This document shows positions 7,815-15,697 of a stretch of 42,555 nucleotides of DNA, piece after piece (position 1 is the stretch's first letter; every line of letters starts with the position of its first letter). This stretch comes from an uncultured Acidobacteriota bacterium. GTDB taxonomy: Bacteria; Acidobacteriota; Vicinamibacteria; Vicinamibacterales; CAVVIG01. Below the pieces are notes generated by a model. The model had not been told where the DNA came from. It saw only the letters and a program-made list of their open reading frames with translations, and did not search any database. The stretch covers positions 5,495 to 48,049 of the forward strand of contig CADEDC010000044.1 in the NCBI GenBank assembly GCA_902825985.1, given 5' to 3'. Both the position numbers and the translations under genes were made by a program.

Positions 7815-8897
7815 ATGTCCGTCAGTGAAGCCGCCGTTCTGAACGCGTTGACCGTGGTTCGCGACCCCGACCTGCACCGGGACATCGTCGCCCTCGGCTT
7901 CATCAAGGACCTCGCGATCGACGGCGGGCGGGTGGCGTTCACCATCGAACTGACCACCCCGGCCTGCCCGGTGAAGGACCAGATGCGCGATCAGGCGCGG
8001 GCGGCGGTGCAGCAGCTGCCGGGCGTGACCGCGGTCGACGTGACGATGAGCGCCCGTGTGCGCGACGCCGGTCTCGGCGTCGATGGACCGCGGCAGCCGA
8101 TCCCTGGCGTCAAGAACATCGTCGCCGTCGGCGCCGGCAAGGGGGGCGTCGGCAAGACGACCGTCGCCGTGAACCTGGCGCTCGCGCTGGCCAGGTGCGG
8201 CAGCAAGGTCGGCGTGATCGACGGCGACATCTACGGGCCGAACGTGCCGATCATGCTCGGCATGAAGACGCAGCTCGTCACCGACGGCCAGAAGATCCTG
8301 CCGGCCGAGAAGTTCGGCCTCCAGGTGGTGTCGATGGGCTTTCTCACCCAGGACGACGCGCCGATCATCTGGCGCGGCCCGATGCTGCACGGCGCGCTGC
8401 AGCAGTTCTTCCGTGAAGTGCGCTGGGTCGATCTCGACTACCTCATCATCGACATGCCGCCGGGCACGGGCGACGTCGCGCTCAGCCTGAGCCAGACCGT
8501 GCCGACTGCCGGCGCGATTCTCGTGACGACGCCGCAGCAGGTGTCGCTGGCCGACACCCGGCGGGCGATTGCGATGTATCGCAAGCTGAACATCACGCCG
8601 CTCGGCGTCATCGAGAACATGAGCTATTTCGCCTGCCCGAGCTGCCGGCATGAGTCCGACATCTTCGGCCACGGCGGCGGCGAGCGGATGGCCGACGAAC
8701 TGGGCGTCCCCTTCCTCGGACGCATTCCGATCTATCAGCCGATTCGCGAGGGCAGCGACGCCGGCGTACCGCTGGTGATCGCCGAACCTGAATCCGCGGC
8801 GACGCGGGCGTTCATCGGAGTCGCCGAGCAGACGGCCGCACAGCTGTCGATTGCCAGTTATCAGAGGCCGACGATTCCGTTGACGCCCGTGCCATGA
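7815..8897 (+). CDS. mrp: Mrp/NBP35 family Fe-S carrier ATPase
   Basis: 360 residues. The N-terminal about 90 residues form a DUF59/MIP18-like domain (ALTVVRDPDLHRDIV), followed by a deviant Walker A GKGGVGKTT (about 109-117), DGDIYGPNVP and IIDMPPGTGD. A conserved CxxC (ACPSC, about 274-277) binds a bridging Fe-S cluster between subunits in this family. Role: cytoplasmic P-loop carrier that delivers Fe-S clusters to target proteins. Its TGA overlaps the ATG of the first M16 peptidase by 4 bp, so they form an operon. Confidence 0.93.
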   Translation: MSVSEAAVLNALTVVRDPDLHRDIVALGFIKDLAIDGGRVAFTIELTTPACPVKDQMRDQARAAVQQLPGVTAVDVTMSARVRDAGLGVDGPRQPIPGVKNIVAVGAGKGGVGKTTVAVNLALALARCGSKVGVIDGDIYGPNVPIMLGMKTQLVTDGQKILPAEKFGLQVVSMGFLTQDDAPIIWRGPMLHGALQQFFREVRWVDLDYLIIDMPPGTGDVALSLSQTVPTAGAILVTTPQQVSLADTRRAIAMYRKLNITPLGVIENMSYFACPSCRHESDIFGHGGGERMADELGVPFLGRIPIYQPIREGSDAGVPLVIAEPESAATRAFIGVAEQTAAQLSIASYQRPTIPLTPVP

Positions 8898-10201
8898 ACA
8901 TTCCGTTCGAGAAGTACACGCTCGCCAACGGCCTCGACGTGCTGCTGCACGAGGACCACGGCTGCCCGATCGTCGCCGTGAACCTCTGGTATCACGTCGG
9001 GTCGAAGAACGAGGTCCCCGGTCGCACCGGGTTCGCCCACCTCTTCGAGCACCTGATGTTCGAGGGGTCGGCTCACCACGATCACGGCTACTTCCAGCCG
9101 CTGCAGGGCGCCGGTGGCACGCTGAACGGCTCGACCAACGCCGATCGGACCAACTACTGGGAGGTCGTGCCGGCCAACGCGCTCGAACTCGCCCTGTGGA
9201 TGGAGTCCGATCGCATGGGCTTCCTGCTGCCGGCGCTCACCGACGCCAAGTTCACCAACCAGCGCGACGTCGTGCTCAACGAGCGGCGCCAGAACTACGA
9301 GAACCGGCCGTACGGGCTTGCCCCGATGGTGATGCTCGCGGCGCTGTTCCCGCCCGATCACCCGTATCACTGGACGACGATCGGCGAGATCGACGACCTG
9401 CACGCCGCCCGGCTCGACGACGTCCGGCAGTTCTTCAGCACCTATTACCATCCGGCCAACGCGTCGCTGGCGCTGGCCGGCGACATCGATCCCGGGCAGG
9501 CGCTGGCGCTGGCGCGCGCCTACTTCGAGGACATTCCGGCCGGTCCGGCGGTGGCTGCCGTCCGTCCACCGATGCCGACGCTGACCGGCGAGACCCGGCT
9601 GCTGCACGAGGACCGCGTCGAGCTGCCGCGGCTCTACATGGCCTGGCACACGCCGGCGATGTTCGCCGCCGGCGATGCCGACCTCGATCTCGCGGCCGAC
9701 ATCCTTGCGAACGGCAAGACGTCACGCCTGTACAAGCGGCTGGTGTTCGAGCAGCGCATCGCGACCGACGTATCGGCGGCCCAGAACTCGCGCGAGGTCA
9801 GCGGTTTCCTGCAGATCGCGGCCACCGCCGCACCCGGTCACCACCTCACCGAGATTGAGACCGCGATCATCGAAGAGGTCGCCGGCCTCGCCGTCGACGG
9901 GCCGTCGGCGGACGAGATGGATCGCGGCCGCGTCCAGGCCGAGTCGCAGTTCATGTTCCGCCTGCAGAGCGTCGGCGGCTTCGGTGGCAAGTCGGATCAG
10001 CTGAACGCCTACAATACCCTCCTCGGTGATCCGGCGTACTTTCCCCGCGATCTCGAGCGCTATCAGGTGGTCACCCGCGCATCGCTGATGGGCACGGTGG
10101 ACCGCTACCTGCAGAACAACCGGCGTGTCGCCTTGAGCGTCGTGCCGCGTGGCCGGCCGGAGCTCGGGCTCCCCGGTTCCACGACAGCGGAGGTTTCGTG
10201 A
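8894..10201 (+). CDS. M16 zinc metallopeptidase, catalytic subunit
   Basis: 435 residues, about the size of a single M16B half. The inverted zinc motif H-x-x-E-H appears as HLFEH (H49, E52, H53), with a third ligand candidate E130 in VVLNERRQ at the expected distance of about 77 residues. The second half shows the usual middle region with GKTSRLYKRLVFE. No signal peptide is evident at the chosen ATG, which overlaps the mrp stop. Such enzymes work as heterodimers with an inactive M16 partner, here the next gene. Substrate unknown; peptide degradation or processing is expected. Confidence 0.9.
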   Translation: MNIPFEKYTLANGLDVLLHEDHGCPIVAVNLWYHVGSKNEVPGRTGFAHLFEHLMFEGSAHHDHGYFQPLQGAGGTLNGSTNADRTNYWEVVPANALELALWMESDRMGFLLPALTDAKFTNQRDVVLNERRQNYENRPYGLAPMVMLAALFPPDHPYHWTTIGEIDDLHAARLDDVRQFFSTYYHPANASLALAGDIDPGQALALARAYFEDIPAGPAVAAVRPPMPTLTGETRLLHEDRVELPRLYMAWHTPAMFAAGDADLDLAADILANGKTSRLYKRLVFEQRIATDVSAAQNSREVSGFLQIAATAAPGHHLTEIETAIIEEVAGLAVDGPSADEMDRGRVQAESQFMFRLQSVGGFGGKSDQLNAYNTLLGDPAYFPRDLERYQVVTRASLMGTVDRYLQNNRRVALSVVPRGRPELGLPGSTTAEVS

Positions 10202-11589
10202 GCCGGATACCCGATCCGCGGGTCGCCGTTCCACCCGTCGATCGGTCGAAGCTGCCCGCGCCGGGCGCCGGGCGTGCCTTCCGGTTCCCGGACATCGAGA
10301 AATCGGTGCTGCCCGGCGGCCTCCGGGTGTGGACGATCGCCCATCCCTCGATCCCGCTGACGTCGCTGCTGCTGCTCATCAAGCGGGGCGCCGCCGCCGA
10401 TCCGCGCGGCCGCGAAGGGCTGGCGGCCATGACCGTCGACATGCTCGACGAGGGCAGCGGCGACCGCACCGCGATTCAGCTGCACGAGGCGCTGGCCGCC
10501 ATCGGAGCGCAGCTCGATTCGGACATCGGTCCCGACGCCGCGCTCATCGGCACCACGGTTCTCAGCCGGTTCGCCGAACGCGCGCTGCATCTGCTCTCGG
10601 ACATGGTGGTGCGGCCCTCGATGCGCGAAGCGGACTTCACCCGCGTCCGCCAGCTGCGCCTGCACCGTCTCGTCCAGCTGCGCGACATGCCGGCCGCGCT
10701 CGCCGACCGGACGTTCACGAACCTGTTGTACGGGTCGCACCCCTACGGCCATACGCCGCTCGGCAACGAGAGATCTCTCGCCGACATGTCGGTTGAGGAC
10801 GTACGGGCGTTCCATGCCGATGTGTTGCGACCGTCCGAGACGACGCTGGTCGCGGTGGGCGATTGCGATCACGCGACGATGGTCCGTCTCGCGGCCGATG
10901 CATTCGCCGACTGGCGCGGCACGGCGGCGGCGGCGGCGCCGTTCGACGACGAGCTGCCGCATCCAGCCCGGCTCAATGTCATTCCCCGCCCCGGTGCGCC
11001 GCAGTCCGAAGTGCGCATCGGGCACGTCGCCGTCCCGCGGAACACGCCGGACTATCACGCGCTGGTGGCGGCGAACATGGTGCTGGGCGGCCAGTTCGTC
11101 AGCCGCATCAACCTCAATCTGCGCGAGGACAAGGGGTTCACCTACGGCGCCCGGACGTCGTTCGACTTCCGTCAGCAACCGGGGCCGTTCATGCTGCAGG
11201 TCAGCGTCCATACCGAAGCGACCGGACGGGCGATCGAAGAATCGATCGCCGAGATCGGTGACATCCGCGGCAGACGACCGGTCACGGCAGACGAGCTGGC
11301 GATGGGCGTCGCCGCACTGACCCGCGGTTACGCGCGGAGCTTCGAAACCGCCGAACAGATCGCGCGGGCGGTGACCCAGCTCGTCCTGCACGACCTGCCC
11401 GACGACTATTTCGCGCAGTTCGTCCCGGCCGTCGAACGGATCACACCCGCCGACGTGATGCGCGCCGCCGAGCGCCATCTCCATCCCGACCGTCTCACGA
11501 CCCTCATCGTCGGCGACCTCGAGATCATCGGCGCCAGTCTCTCGGAGCTTGGCCTGGGGGAGCCGGTCGTGCTGCCGGCCGCCGTCTGA
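10198..11589 (+). CDS. M16 family protein, non-catalytic partner
   Basis: 463 residues with the M16 fold signature but no HxxEH: the equivalent stretch reads GLAAMTVDMLDEGSG. It does have the C-terminal R/Y-type region DKGFTYGARTSFDFR (near residue 311), which in M16B dimers completes the substrate-binding site of the active partner. The GTG start at 10198 overlaps the TGA of the catalytic subunit by 4 bp. The pair is thus a typical active/inactive M16B heterodimer encoded by coupled genes. Confidence 0.88.
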   Translation: MSRIPDPRVAVPPVDRSKLPAPGAGRAFRFPDIEKSVLPGGLRVWTIAHPSIPLTSLLLLIKRGAAADPRGREGLAAMTVDMLDEGSGDRTAIQLHEALAAIGAQLDSDIGPDAALIGTTVLSRFAERALHLLSDMVVRPSMREADFTRVRQLRLHRLVQLRDMPAALADRTFTNLLYGSHPYGHTPLGNERSLADMSVEDVRAFHADVLRPSETTLVAVGDCDHATMVRLAADAFADWRGTAAAAAPFDDELPHPARLNVIPRPGAPQSEVRIGHVAVPRNTPDYHALVAANMVLGGQFVSRINLNLREDKGFTYGARTSFDFRQQPGPFMLQVSVHTEATGRAIEESIAEIGDIRGRRPVTADELAMGVAALTRGYARSFETAEQIARAVTQLVLHDLPDDYFAQFVPAVERITPADVMRAAERHLHPDRLTTLIVGDLEIIGASLSELGLGEPVVLPAAV

Positions 11590-11675
11590 GCGCCGGGTTC
11601 GAAACTCGTCACGGCAGCGGGTGTCGTCGCGGCGGCGCCGGTCGATTCCGGTAAGATCGAATCGACCATGAGCCG

Positions 11676-11879
11676 ATGAGCATCCAACGCGTCGGTTTGA
11701 GCGTGGCGGGCGTGATTGCCCTCGTCGGCCTGGTGCTGGCGGTCGCGACGGCGTGGCTGTTCCTGACCAGCCCGGTGACCGTCGCGAACGCGGTGAGCGA
11801 AGGGGACGTGACGCCGTTCGTCCGCGATCTCGCCGCCGTGCTGCTCAGCGCCCTGGAAGGCCTGCTGAAGTATCTGTGA
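11676..11879 (+). CDS. single-pass membrane peptide (67 aa)
   Basis: 67 residues with a strong N-terminal hydrophobic helix (residues 8-32, GVIALVGLVLAVATAWLFL) and a second amphipathic helix at the C-terminus. The ATG at 11676 lies just after an out-of-frame ATG at 11668 that stops at once. It sits 7 bp before the next gene, so the two are probably co-transcribed. No family recognised. Confidence 0.6.
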   Translation: MSIQRVGLSVAGVIALVGLVLAVATAWLFLTSPVTVANAVSEGDVTPFVRDLAAVLLSALEGLLKYL

Positions 11880-11886
11880 ACGGACC

Positions 11887-12465
11887 ATGCTGCAACGACC
11901 TGCTGTCATTCCGGCGCTGAACGCCGGCGACGTCGTCGATCGGGACGTCGTGCTGGCGCACCTGCGTCAATGGCACGACGACACCAACCGCACGCGCGAC
12001 ACCCTGCAATCACTGCGGCCGCTCGTCGACACGAGCAGCCATCAGCTCGAGAACCCCAAGGCCACGTACGAGTATCTCGACTTCTTCGACGGCTTCTTCT
12101 CGCACGTCGCCGAGGCGCTGGCGACGATCGCCGGCGAGCTGTCGGAGACCTTCGTCGCTTCCCATGCCGACACGCTGCGTCAGCTGGCGGGCAGCGCGGC
12201 GGCCGAGATGCGGCGGACGGTCGTGTTCCGCGACAAGTGGGTCAACAAGCCGCTTCCCTACGACAGCGTGCGGCCGCTGCTGACGCAGCTGGCCAGTGAC
12301 GTCCGCGACCAGTTGACCGACTATCGCGAGATGACACTGGCGGCCAATGTCCTGGTGGACCTCAGCGCCTCGCCGGCAACGGCCGAGCCGAAGCCCGGCG
12401 GGCTCGGACGCCGCGAGCTGTTCTCGAAGCTCGTCCGCCCGCTCGGCGACGCCATCGACAAGTGA
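11887..12465 (+). CDS. hypothetical helical protein (192 aa)
   Basis: A soluble, strongly helical protein of 192 residues, rich in Leu, Asp and Arg heptads (for example residues 20-60 and 75-110). No signal peptide, no catalytic motif and no recognised family. The last 25 residues (GGLGRRELFSKLVRPLGD) look like a separate conserved tail. It probably works with the small membrane peptide just upstream. Convergent with the hydrolase gene, 3 bp apart. Confidence 0.6.
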   Translation: MLQRPAVIPALNAGDVVDRDVVLAHLRQWHDDTNRTRDTLQSLRPLVDTSSHQLENPKATYEYLDFFDGFFSHVAEALATIAGELSETFVASHADTLRQLAGSAAAEMRRTVVFRDKWVNKPLPYDSVRPLLTQLASDVRDQLTDYREMTLAANVLVDLSASPATAEPKPGGLGRRELFSKLVRPLGDAIDK

Positions 12466-12468
12466 GGG

Positions 12469-13512
12469 CTACGGCGCCAGCAGCGCGCGCTTGAGGAAGC
12501 GCGTCAGGATCCAGCCGTCGACGAACTTGAAGGGCGTCTTCCCGGTGCTGTAGTGCCCGCAGGGCAGCACCGCGAGGGCGTGCCGAATCCGGCGGCGCTG
12601 GAATTCGCGCACGAGATCCTCGGACAGGTCGGCCGGGAACGTCAGGTCGTAGCGGGCGTAGACGAGCAGCGTCTGTCGATCGCGGACCCGTTCGAGGAAC
12701 CACTGGGGGCTGATCGGTCGCCACAGCGCGCGCAGCCGCTCCAGGTCGATATGACCGTTCAACCCCTGGCGGACGTGCTGCGTCGACAGGCCGCGCCAGA
12801 CGACGTCGGCGAAGTACGGTGAGATGTGGTTCAGCGCCTGGGCGCGGATCAGCGGCTCGTGGGCCGTCGTGAGCAGCGACAGGCACGACCCGAGACTGCT
12901 CCCGAGGATGCCGATCCGCTCGAATCCCTGCGCGTGCAGCCACGCGATGGCGCGCCGGGCATCGAGCACCGCCTGACGGCACACCTGCAGGGTGCGGGCG
13001 ATGTTGGCGCTGACGATGTAGTCGGCGCGGCGCAGTTCCGGCGGCATGCGGCAGTCGTGGTACGGCAGGCTGAGGCGCAGCGCGTGCAGGCCGTTCATCG
13101 CCAGCAGGCGGCAGAGTCCGACGTGACCGCCTGCGTCGGCATTCCACTGCGGCAGCACGAGCACCGCCGCGCGCGGCCGGCGCGGCGCGTCGCGTTTCAC
13201 CGGCACGTAGCGACAGTAGACGGTGTTGTTGTCGGCGTGCGGCGTCGCCAGCGCGCTCGGAAAGCTCAGGACCCGGTCGCCCCTGGCGTCGGCCGGACCG
13301 AGCGTGTAATCGGTCGTCGGGGCCGGCGTGTAGAAGGCATCGGTGTCGGCCATCACCCCGGACACCCACCGGGAGACGGCCGCCGCGGCGTCGTCGCCGC
13401 TGGCGGTCGCGCCGCCGATCCAGTCCACGCCCCACTCGAACGGGCGGACGACACGGTCGGTGGTGACCGCGGCGAGCCGTCGCTCCCAGGCGTGGAAGAA
13501 CGCTTCAATCAT
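12469..13512 (-). CDS. alpha/beta hydrolase
   Basis: 347 residues. The nucleophile elbow G-x-S-x-G appears as GSSLG (in GILGSSLGSCLSL, about residues 199-205), after a strand/helix pattern typical of the alpha/beta hydrolase fold. A later DLTFPADLSEDL region and a late histidine in LPCGHYSTGK can supply the acid and base. There is no signal peptide. The ATG at 13512 overlaps the stop of the kinase gene by 4 bp, so they are co-translated. The longer frame upstream is a shadow of the kinase gene. Substrate unknown; an esterase or lipase-like role is possible. Confidence 0.75.
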   Translation of the reverse strand: MIEAFFHAWERRLAAVTTDRVVRPFEWGVDWIGGATASGDDAAAAVSRWVSGVMADTDAFYTPAPTTDYTLGPADARGDRVLSFPSALATPHADNNTVYCRYVPVKRDAPRRPRAAVLVLPQWNADAGGHVGLCRLLAMNGLHALRLSLPYHDCRMPPELRRADYIVSANIARTLQVCRQAVLDARRAIAWLHAQGFERIGILGSSLGSCLSLLTTAHEPLIRAQALNHISPYFADVVWRGLSTQHVRQGLNGHIDLERLRALWRPISPQWFLERVRDRQTLLVYARYDLTFPADLSEDLVREFQRRRIRHALAVLPCGHYSTGKTPFKFVDGWILTRFLKRALLAP

Positions 13513-15251
13513 GCACGGGGCGGACTCTGACCGAGCCCGCGGTCCAGCAGACCGCGCACGCGTTCGAGCAGTTCGGCCGGCGTGAACGGCTTGCCGATGA
13601 AGTCCGAATCGGGACCGAGACCGAGGCTTTCGGGGTTGTTCGTGTACCCCGACATGTAGAGTACTCGGGTGTCGGGCCGGGTCGGGAGCAGGCGCCGCGC
13701 GAGGCCGGCGCCGGTCATGCCGGGCATCACCACGTCGGTCAGCACGAGGTGAATCGGCCCGGGCTGGCGCGCGGCGAGTGCCAGCGCATCGAGACCGTTC
13801 GAGGCCTCGAGCACCCAGTAGCCATGCCGGCGGAGGATCGAGGCCGCGAGATCGCGCAAGGCCTGTTCGTCCTCGACGAGCAGGATGGTCTCCGAGCCGC
13901 GCGGCGTCATGTGCGGCAGCGCGGACGCCGGGTTCTCGAGCACCGATGCGGGAATCAGCGGCAGCAGGACGGTGAACGTCGCGCCGTTGTCCTCGGCCGA
14001 CGTGACGCGGATGTGACCGCCGCTCTGCGCGATGATGCCGTAGACCGTCGACAGGCCGAGCCCGGTGCCCTTGCCGACCTCCTTGGTCGTGAAGAACGGC
14101 TCGAACACCCGCGACTGGACGTCCTGCGACATGCCGTGCCCGGTGTCGGAGACGACCAGCGCGACATAGCGGCCGGGCTCGACGTTGCCCCACTCGTGCG
14201 CCTCGCTGCTGCCGATGTCGAGTGTCGACGTGTCGATCCGGAACGTGCCGCCGTCGGGCATCGCGTCGCGTGCGTTGATGGCGAGGTTGAGGACCACCTG
14301 CTCGATGTGCGCCGGATCGACGCGGACCGGACACTCGTCACGCGACAGCGTCAGCACGACGCGGACGTTCTCGCCGATGATGCGCGCCAGCATGCGCTCC
14401 TGCCGCGCCAGCAGGCGATTGAGATCGACGAGCTGCGGCGTCAGCCGCTGGTGGCGGCTGAAGGCGAGCAGCTGGCGGGTGAGCAGGGCGGCGCGATCGG
14501 CCGACTCGGCGATGCGCCGGACATCGCTGCGCCGGGGGTCCTCCTTGTCGAAGTCGACTTCGAGCACCGACAGGTAGCCGAAGATCACCGTGAGGATGTT
14601 GTTGAACTCGTGCGCGATGCCGCCGGCGAGCTGTCCGACGGCCTGCAGTTTCTGCGACTGCACCAGCTGCTCCTGGCTGCGCCGCAGCGCTTCTTCCACC
14701 GACTGCCGTTCGCGGACTTCGGCGCGCAGGCTCATCACCGCCCGCTCGAGTTCGGCCGTGCGATCGCGGCGCAACTCCAGCTGCTGCATCACCTGGCGGG
14801 CGAGCGCCTCGAGGGCGGCGAGCTGGTGGTCGGAGAAGGTGCGCGGCCGATGGTCCTCGAGGAACATCGTGCCGATGACGTGCCCGGCCTTCGTGGCCAG
14901 CGGCACTCCGGCGTAGAAGCGGATGCCGGCGGGAATCCGGGCCCGGCGGTGCCAGTCGGGGTCGGCCTCGATGTCGTTGACGACGATCGGACGGCGCGCC
15001 TGGACGACCAGCTCGCACAGGCCGACGCCGGTCGCGACCTCGGGCGAATCGATGCCGACGCGCGCCTTGAACCACTGGCGGTCGCGGTCGATGAAGCAGA
15101 TGACGGCGATGGGCGTGTCGAAGGCGGTCGCAGCGATGAGCGCGAGATCGTCGAAGGACTGTTCGGGAGCCGTATCCAGAATCTGCTCGTCGAGGAGGGC
15201 GCGGATCCGGGCCGCCTCTTTCAGTTGCGCATCGTCCACACTGATCTCCAC
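13509..15251 (-). CDS. GAF-histidine kinase-receiver hybrid sensor
   Basis: 580 residues with no transmembrane segment. Order: GAF domain (about 25-165), a coiled-coil linker (165-205), a HisKA domain with H214 in GGIAHEFNN, an HATPase domain with the N-box (INARDAMPDGG) and G-boxes (SDTGHGMS, GKGTGLGLS), and a receiver domain (about 455-570) with D506 in LTDVVMPG. It is a cytosolic hybrid kinase that can autophosphorylate and pass the phosphate to its own receiver; no DNA-binding output is fused or adjacent. Starts at GTG 15251; a second GTG at 15239 has a better GGAG site and may be the true start (576 aa). Confidence 0.88.
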   Translation of the reverse strand: MEISVDDAQLKEAARIRALLDEQILDTAPEQSFDDLALIAATAFDTPIAVICFIDRDRQWFKARVGIDSPEVATGVGLCELVVQARRPIVVNDIEADPDWHRRARIPAGIRFYAGVPLATKAGHVIGTMFLEDHRPRTFSDHQLAALEALARQVMQQLELRRDRTAELERAVMSLRAEVRERQSVEEALRRSQEQLVQSQKLQAVGQLAGGIAHEFNNILTVIFGYLSVLEVDFDKEDPRRSDVRRIAESADRAALLTRQLLAFSRHQRLTPQLVDLNRLLARQERMLARIIGENVRVVLTLSRDECPVRVDPAHIEQVVLNLAINARDAMPDGGTFRIDTSTLDIGSSEAHEWGNVEPGRYVALVVSDTGHGMSQDVQSRVFEPFFTTKEVGKGTGLGLSTVYGIIAQSGGHIRVTSAEDNGATFTVLLPLIPASVLENPASALPHMTPRGSETILLVEDEQALRDLAASILRRHGYWVLEASNGLDALALAARQPGPIHLVLTDVVMPGMTGAGLARRLLPTRPDTRVLYMSGYTNNPESLGLGPDSDFIGKPFTPAELLERVRGLLDRGLGQSPPRA

Positions 15252-15273
15252 GTCGGCCGCGACCCCGCCGACC

Positions 15274-15298
15274 GCTCGACATCGACCGGATGTCGAGC
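15274..15298 (-). promoter_or_regulatory. perfect 10-bp dyad upstream of the hybrid kinase
   Basis: GCTCGACATC and GATGTCGAGC flank a 5-nt centre, a perfect inverted repeat of 25 bp ending 22 bp before the kinase start. It lies between the kinase gene and its likely -10 box. No T-tract follows on the minus strand, so an operator or mRNA hairpin is more likely than a terminator. Confidence 0.5.
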
Positions 15299-15354
15299 AG
15301 GCATCACCCGTCGGCCAGCGGTATCGGTCCAGTTTGGGGGAGTGAGAGGGGTGT

Positions 15355-15360
15355 ATTGTA
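15355..15360 (-). promoter_or_regulatory. -10 element for the hybrid kinase gene
   Basis: TACAAT (5 of 6 matches) on the minus strand, about 100 bp before the kinase start. No good -35 is visible at 16-18 bp. The dyad at 15274-15298 would lie in the 5' leader. Confidence 0.35.
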
Positions 15361-15398
15361 GTCCAGAACAGCTCGGCCGCCGTGCCGGGCGCCCGCGG

Positions 15399-15427
15399 TT
15401 GACCTTTGCCCGGCTCGTCTCTATACT
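15399..15427 (+). promoter_or_regulatory. strong sigma-70-like promoter of the asd-dap leader
   Basis: TTGACC (15399-15404; 5 of 6), exactly 17 bp, then TATACT (15422-15427; 5 of 6). The predicted transcript start is about 15434-15436, a few bases before the first arm of the structured leader. Confidence 0.75.
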
Positions 15428-15439
15428 AACTGCCTACAT

Positions 15440-15515
15440 GCGTCCCGCAGCCCACACGCGAAAGTGCACCACTCGAAAGCGGGTCACCCGTGTCGGAGGT
15501 TTGCTGCTCGGACGC
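15440..15515 (+). ncRNA. riboswitch-like leader domain of the asd-dap operon
   Basis: About 76 nt that can fold into one long closed element by hand pairing: GCGTCC 15440-45 with GGACGC 15510-15; GCAG 15447-50 with CTGC 15504-07; ACACG 15454-58 with CGTGT 15489-93; GTG and ACC (15464-66, 15468-70) with GGTCAC (15482-87). Unpaired CGAAA (15459-63) and a CGAAAG-containing terminal loop lie inside. The 3' side contains CCCGTGTCGG (15487-96), which can instead pair with the terminator arm downstream. No known riboswitch class is recognised. An alternative reading is a short leader peptide frame (15438-15518). Confidence 0.55.
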
Positions 15516-15561
15516 TAAGTCTTTTCCCTCTCAGTTCGCGAGCGCTCACGGCCGACACGGG
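15487..15561 (+). promoter_or_regulatory. candidate antiterminator pairing
   Basis: CCCGTGTCGG (15487-15496) is the exact 10-nt reverse complement of CCGACACGGG (15552-15561). The second segment is also most of the 5' arm of the terminator stem, so the two pairings exclude each other. Forming this helix would block termination and allow asd transcription. Confidence 0.6.
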
Positions 15562-15584
15562 ACATCCGCGTCGGCTTTTTTTTT
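15551..15584 (+). terminator. intrinsic terminator/attenuator in the asd leader
   Basis: The stem 15551-15560 with 15566-15575 has 9 base pairs and one A-C mismatch (GCCGACACGG against CCGCGTCGGC), a 5-nt loop, and is followed directly by nine T residues (15576-15584). It lies about 115 nt upstream of asd and about 120 nt after the promoter, so it acts as an attenuator or ends a small RNA. Confidence 0.8.
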
Positions 15585-15586
15585 GA

Positions 15587-15608
15587 CTGCCGGACCCCAG
15601 GCCGGCAG
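15587..15608 (+). promoter_or_regulatory. second hairpin after the attenuator
   Basis: CTGCCGG (15587-15593) and CCGGCAG (15602-15608) form a perfect 7-bp stem with an 8-nt loop directly after the T-tract. It may stabilise read-through mRNA. The remaining 89 nt to the asd start contain no other clear element except the ribosome binding site. Confidence 0.45.
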
Positions 15609-15697
15609 CCGGACCGGATCGGACCGTGGGCACGCGAATCGCCGCTGCCACGGCTTCACAGGTCGTGGGATTTGGGGCCACACGACAGAGGACAACC

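Noticed and set aside
11594-11612. GGGTTCGAAACTC, resembling a tRNA T-arm
   Set aside because: The flanking bases cannot form the 5-bp T-stem and no acceptor, D-arm or anticodon arm is visible nearby.
15440-15515. Known lysine riboswitch, T-box or SAM riboswitch
   Set aside because: The domain is far shorter than a lysine riboswitch, and no T-box consensus or SAM core could be found by eye; it is reported as unclassified instead.
13749-15518. 589-residue open frame on the plus strand
   Set aside because: It is the mirror of the hybrid kinase, whose domains are unmistakable. Only its last 26 codons (15438-15518) were kept, as a leader-peptide possibility.
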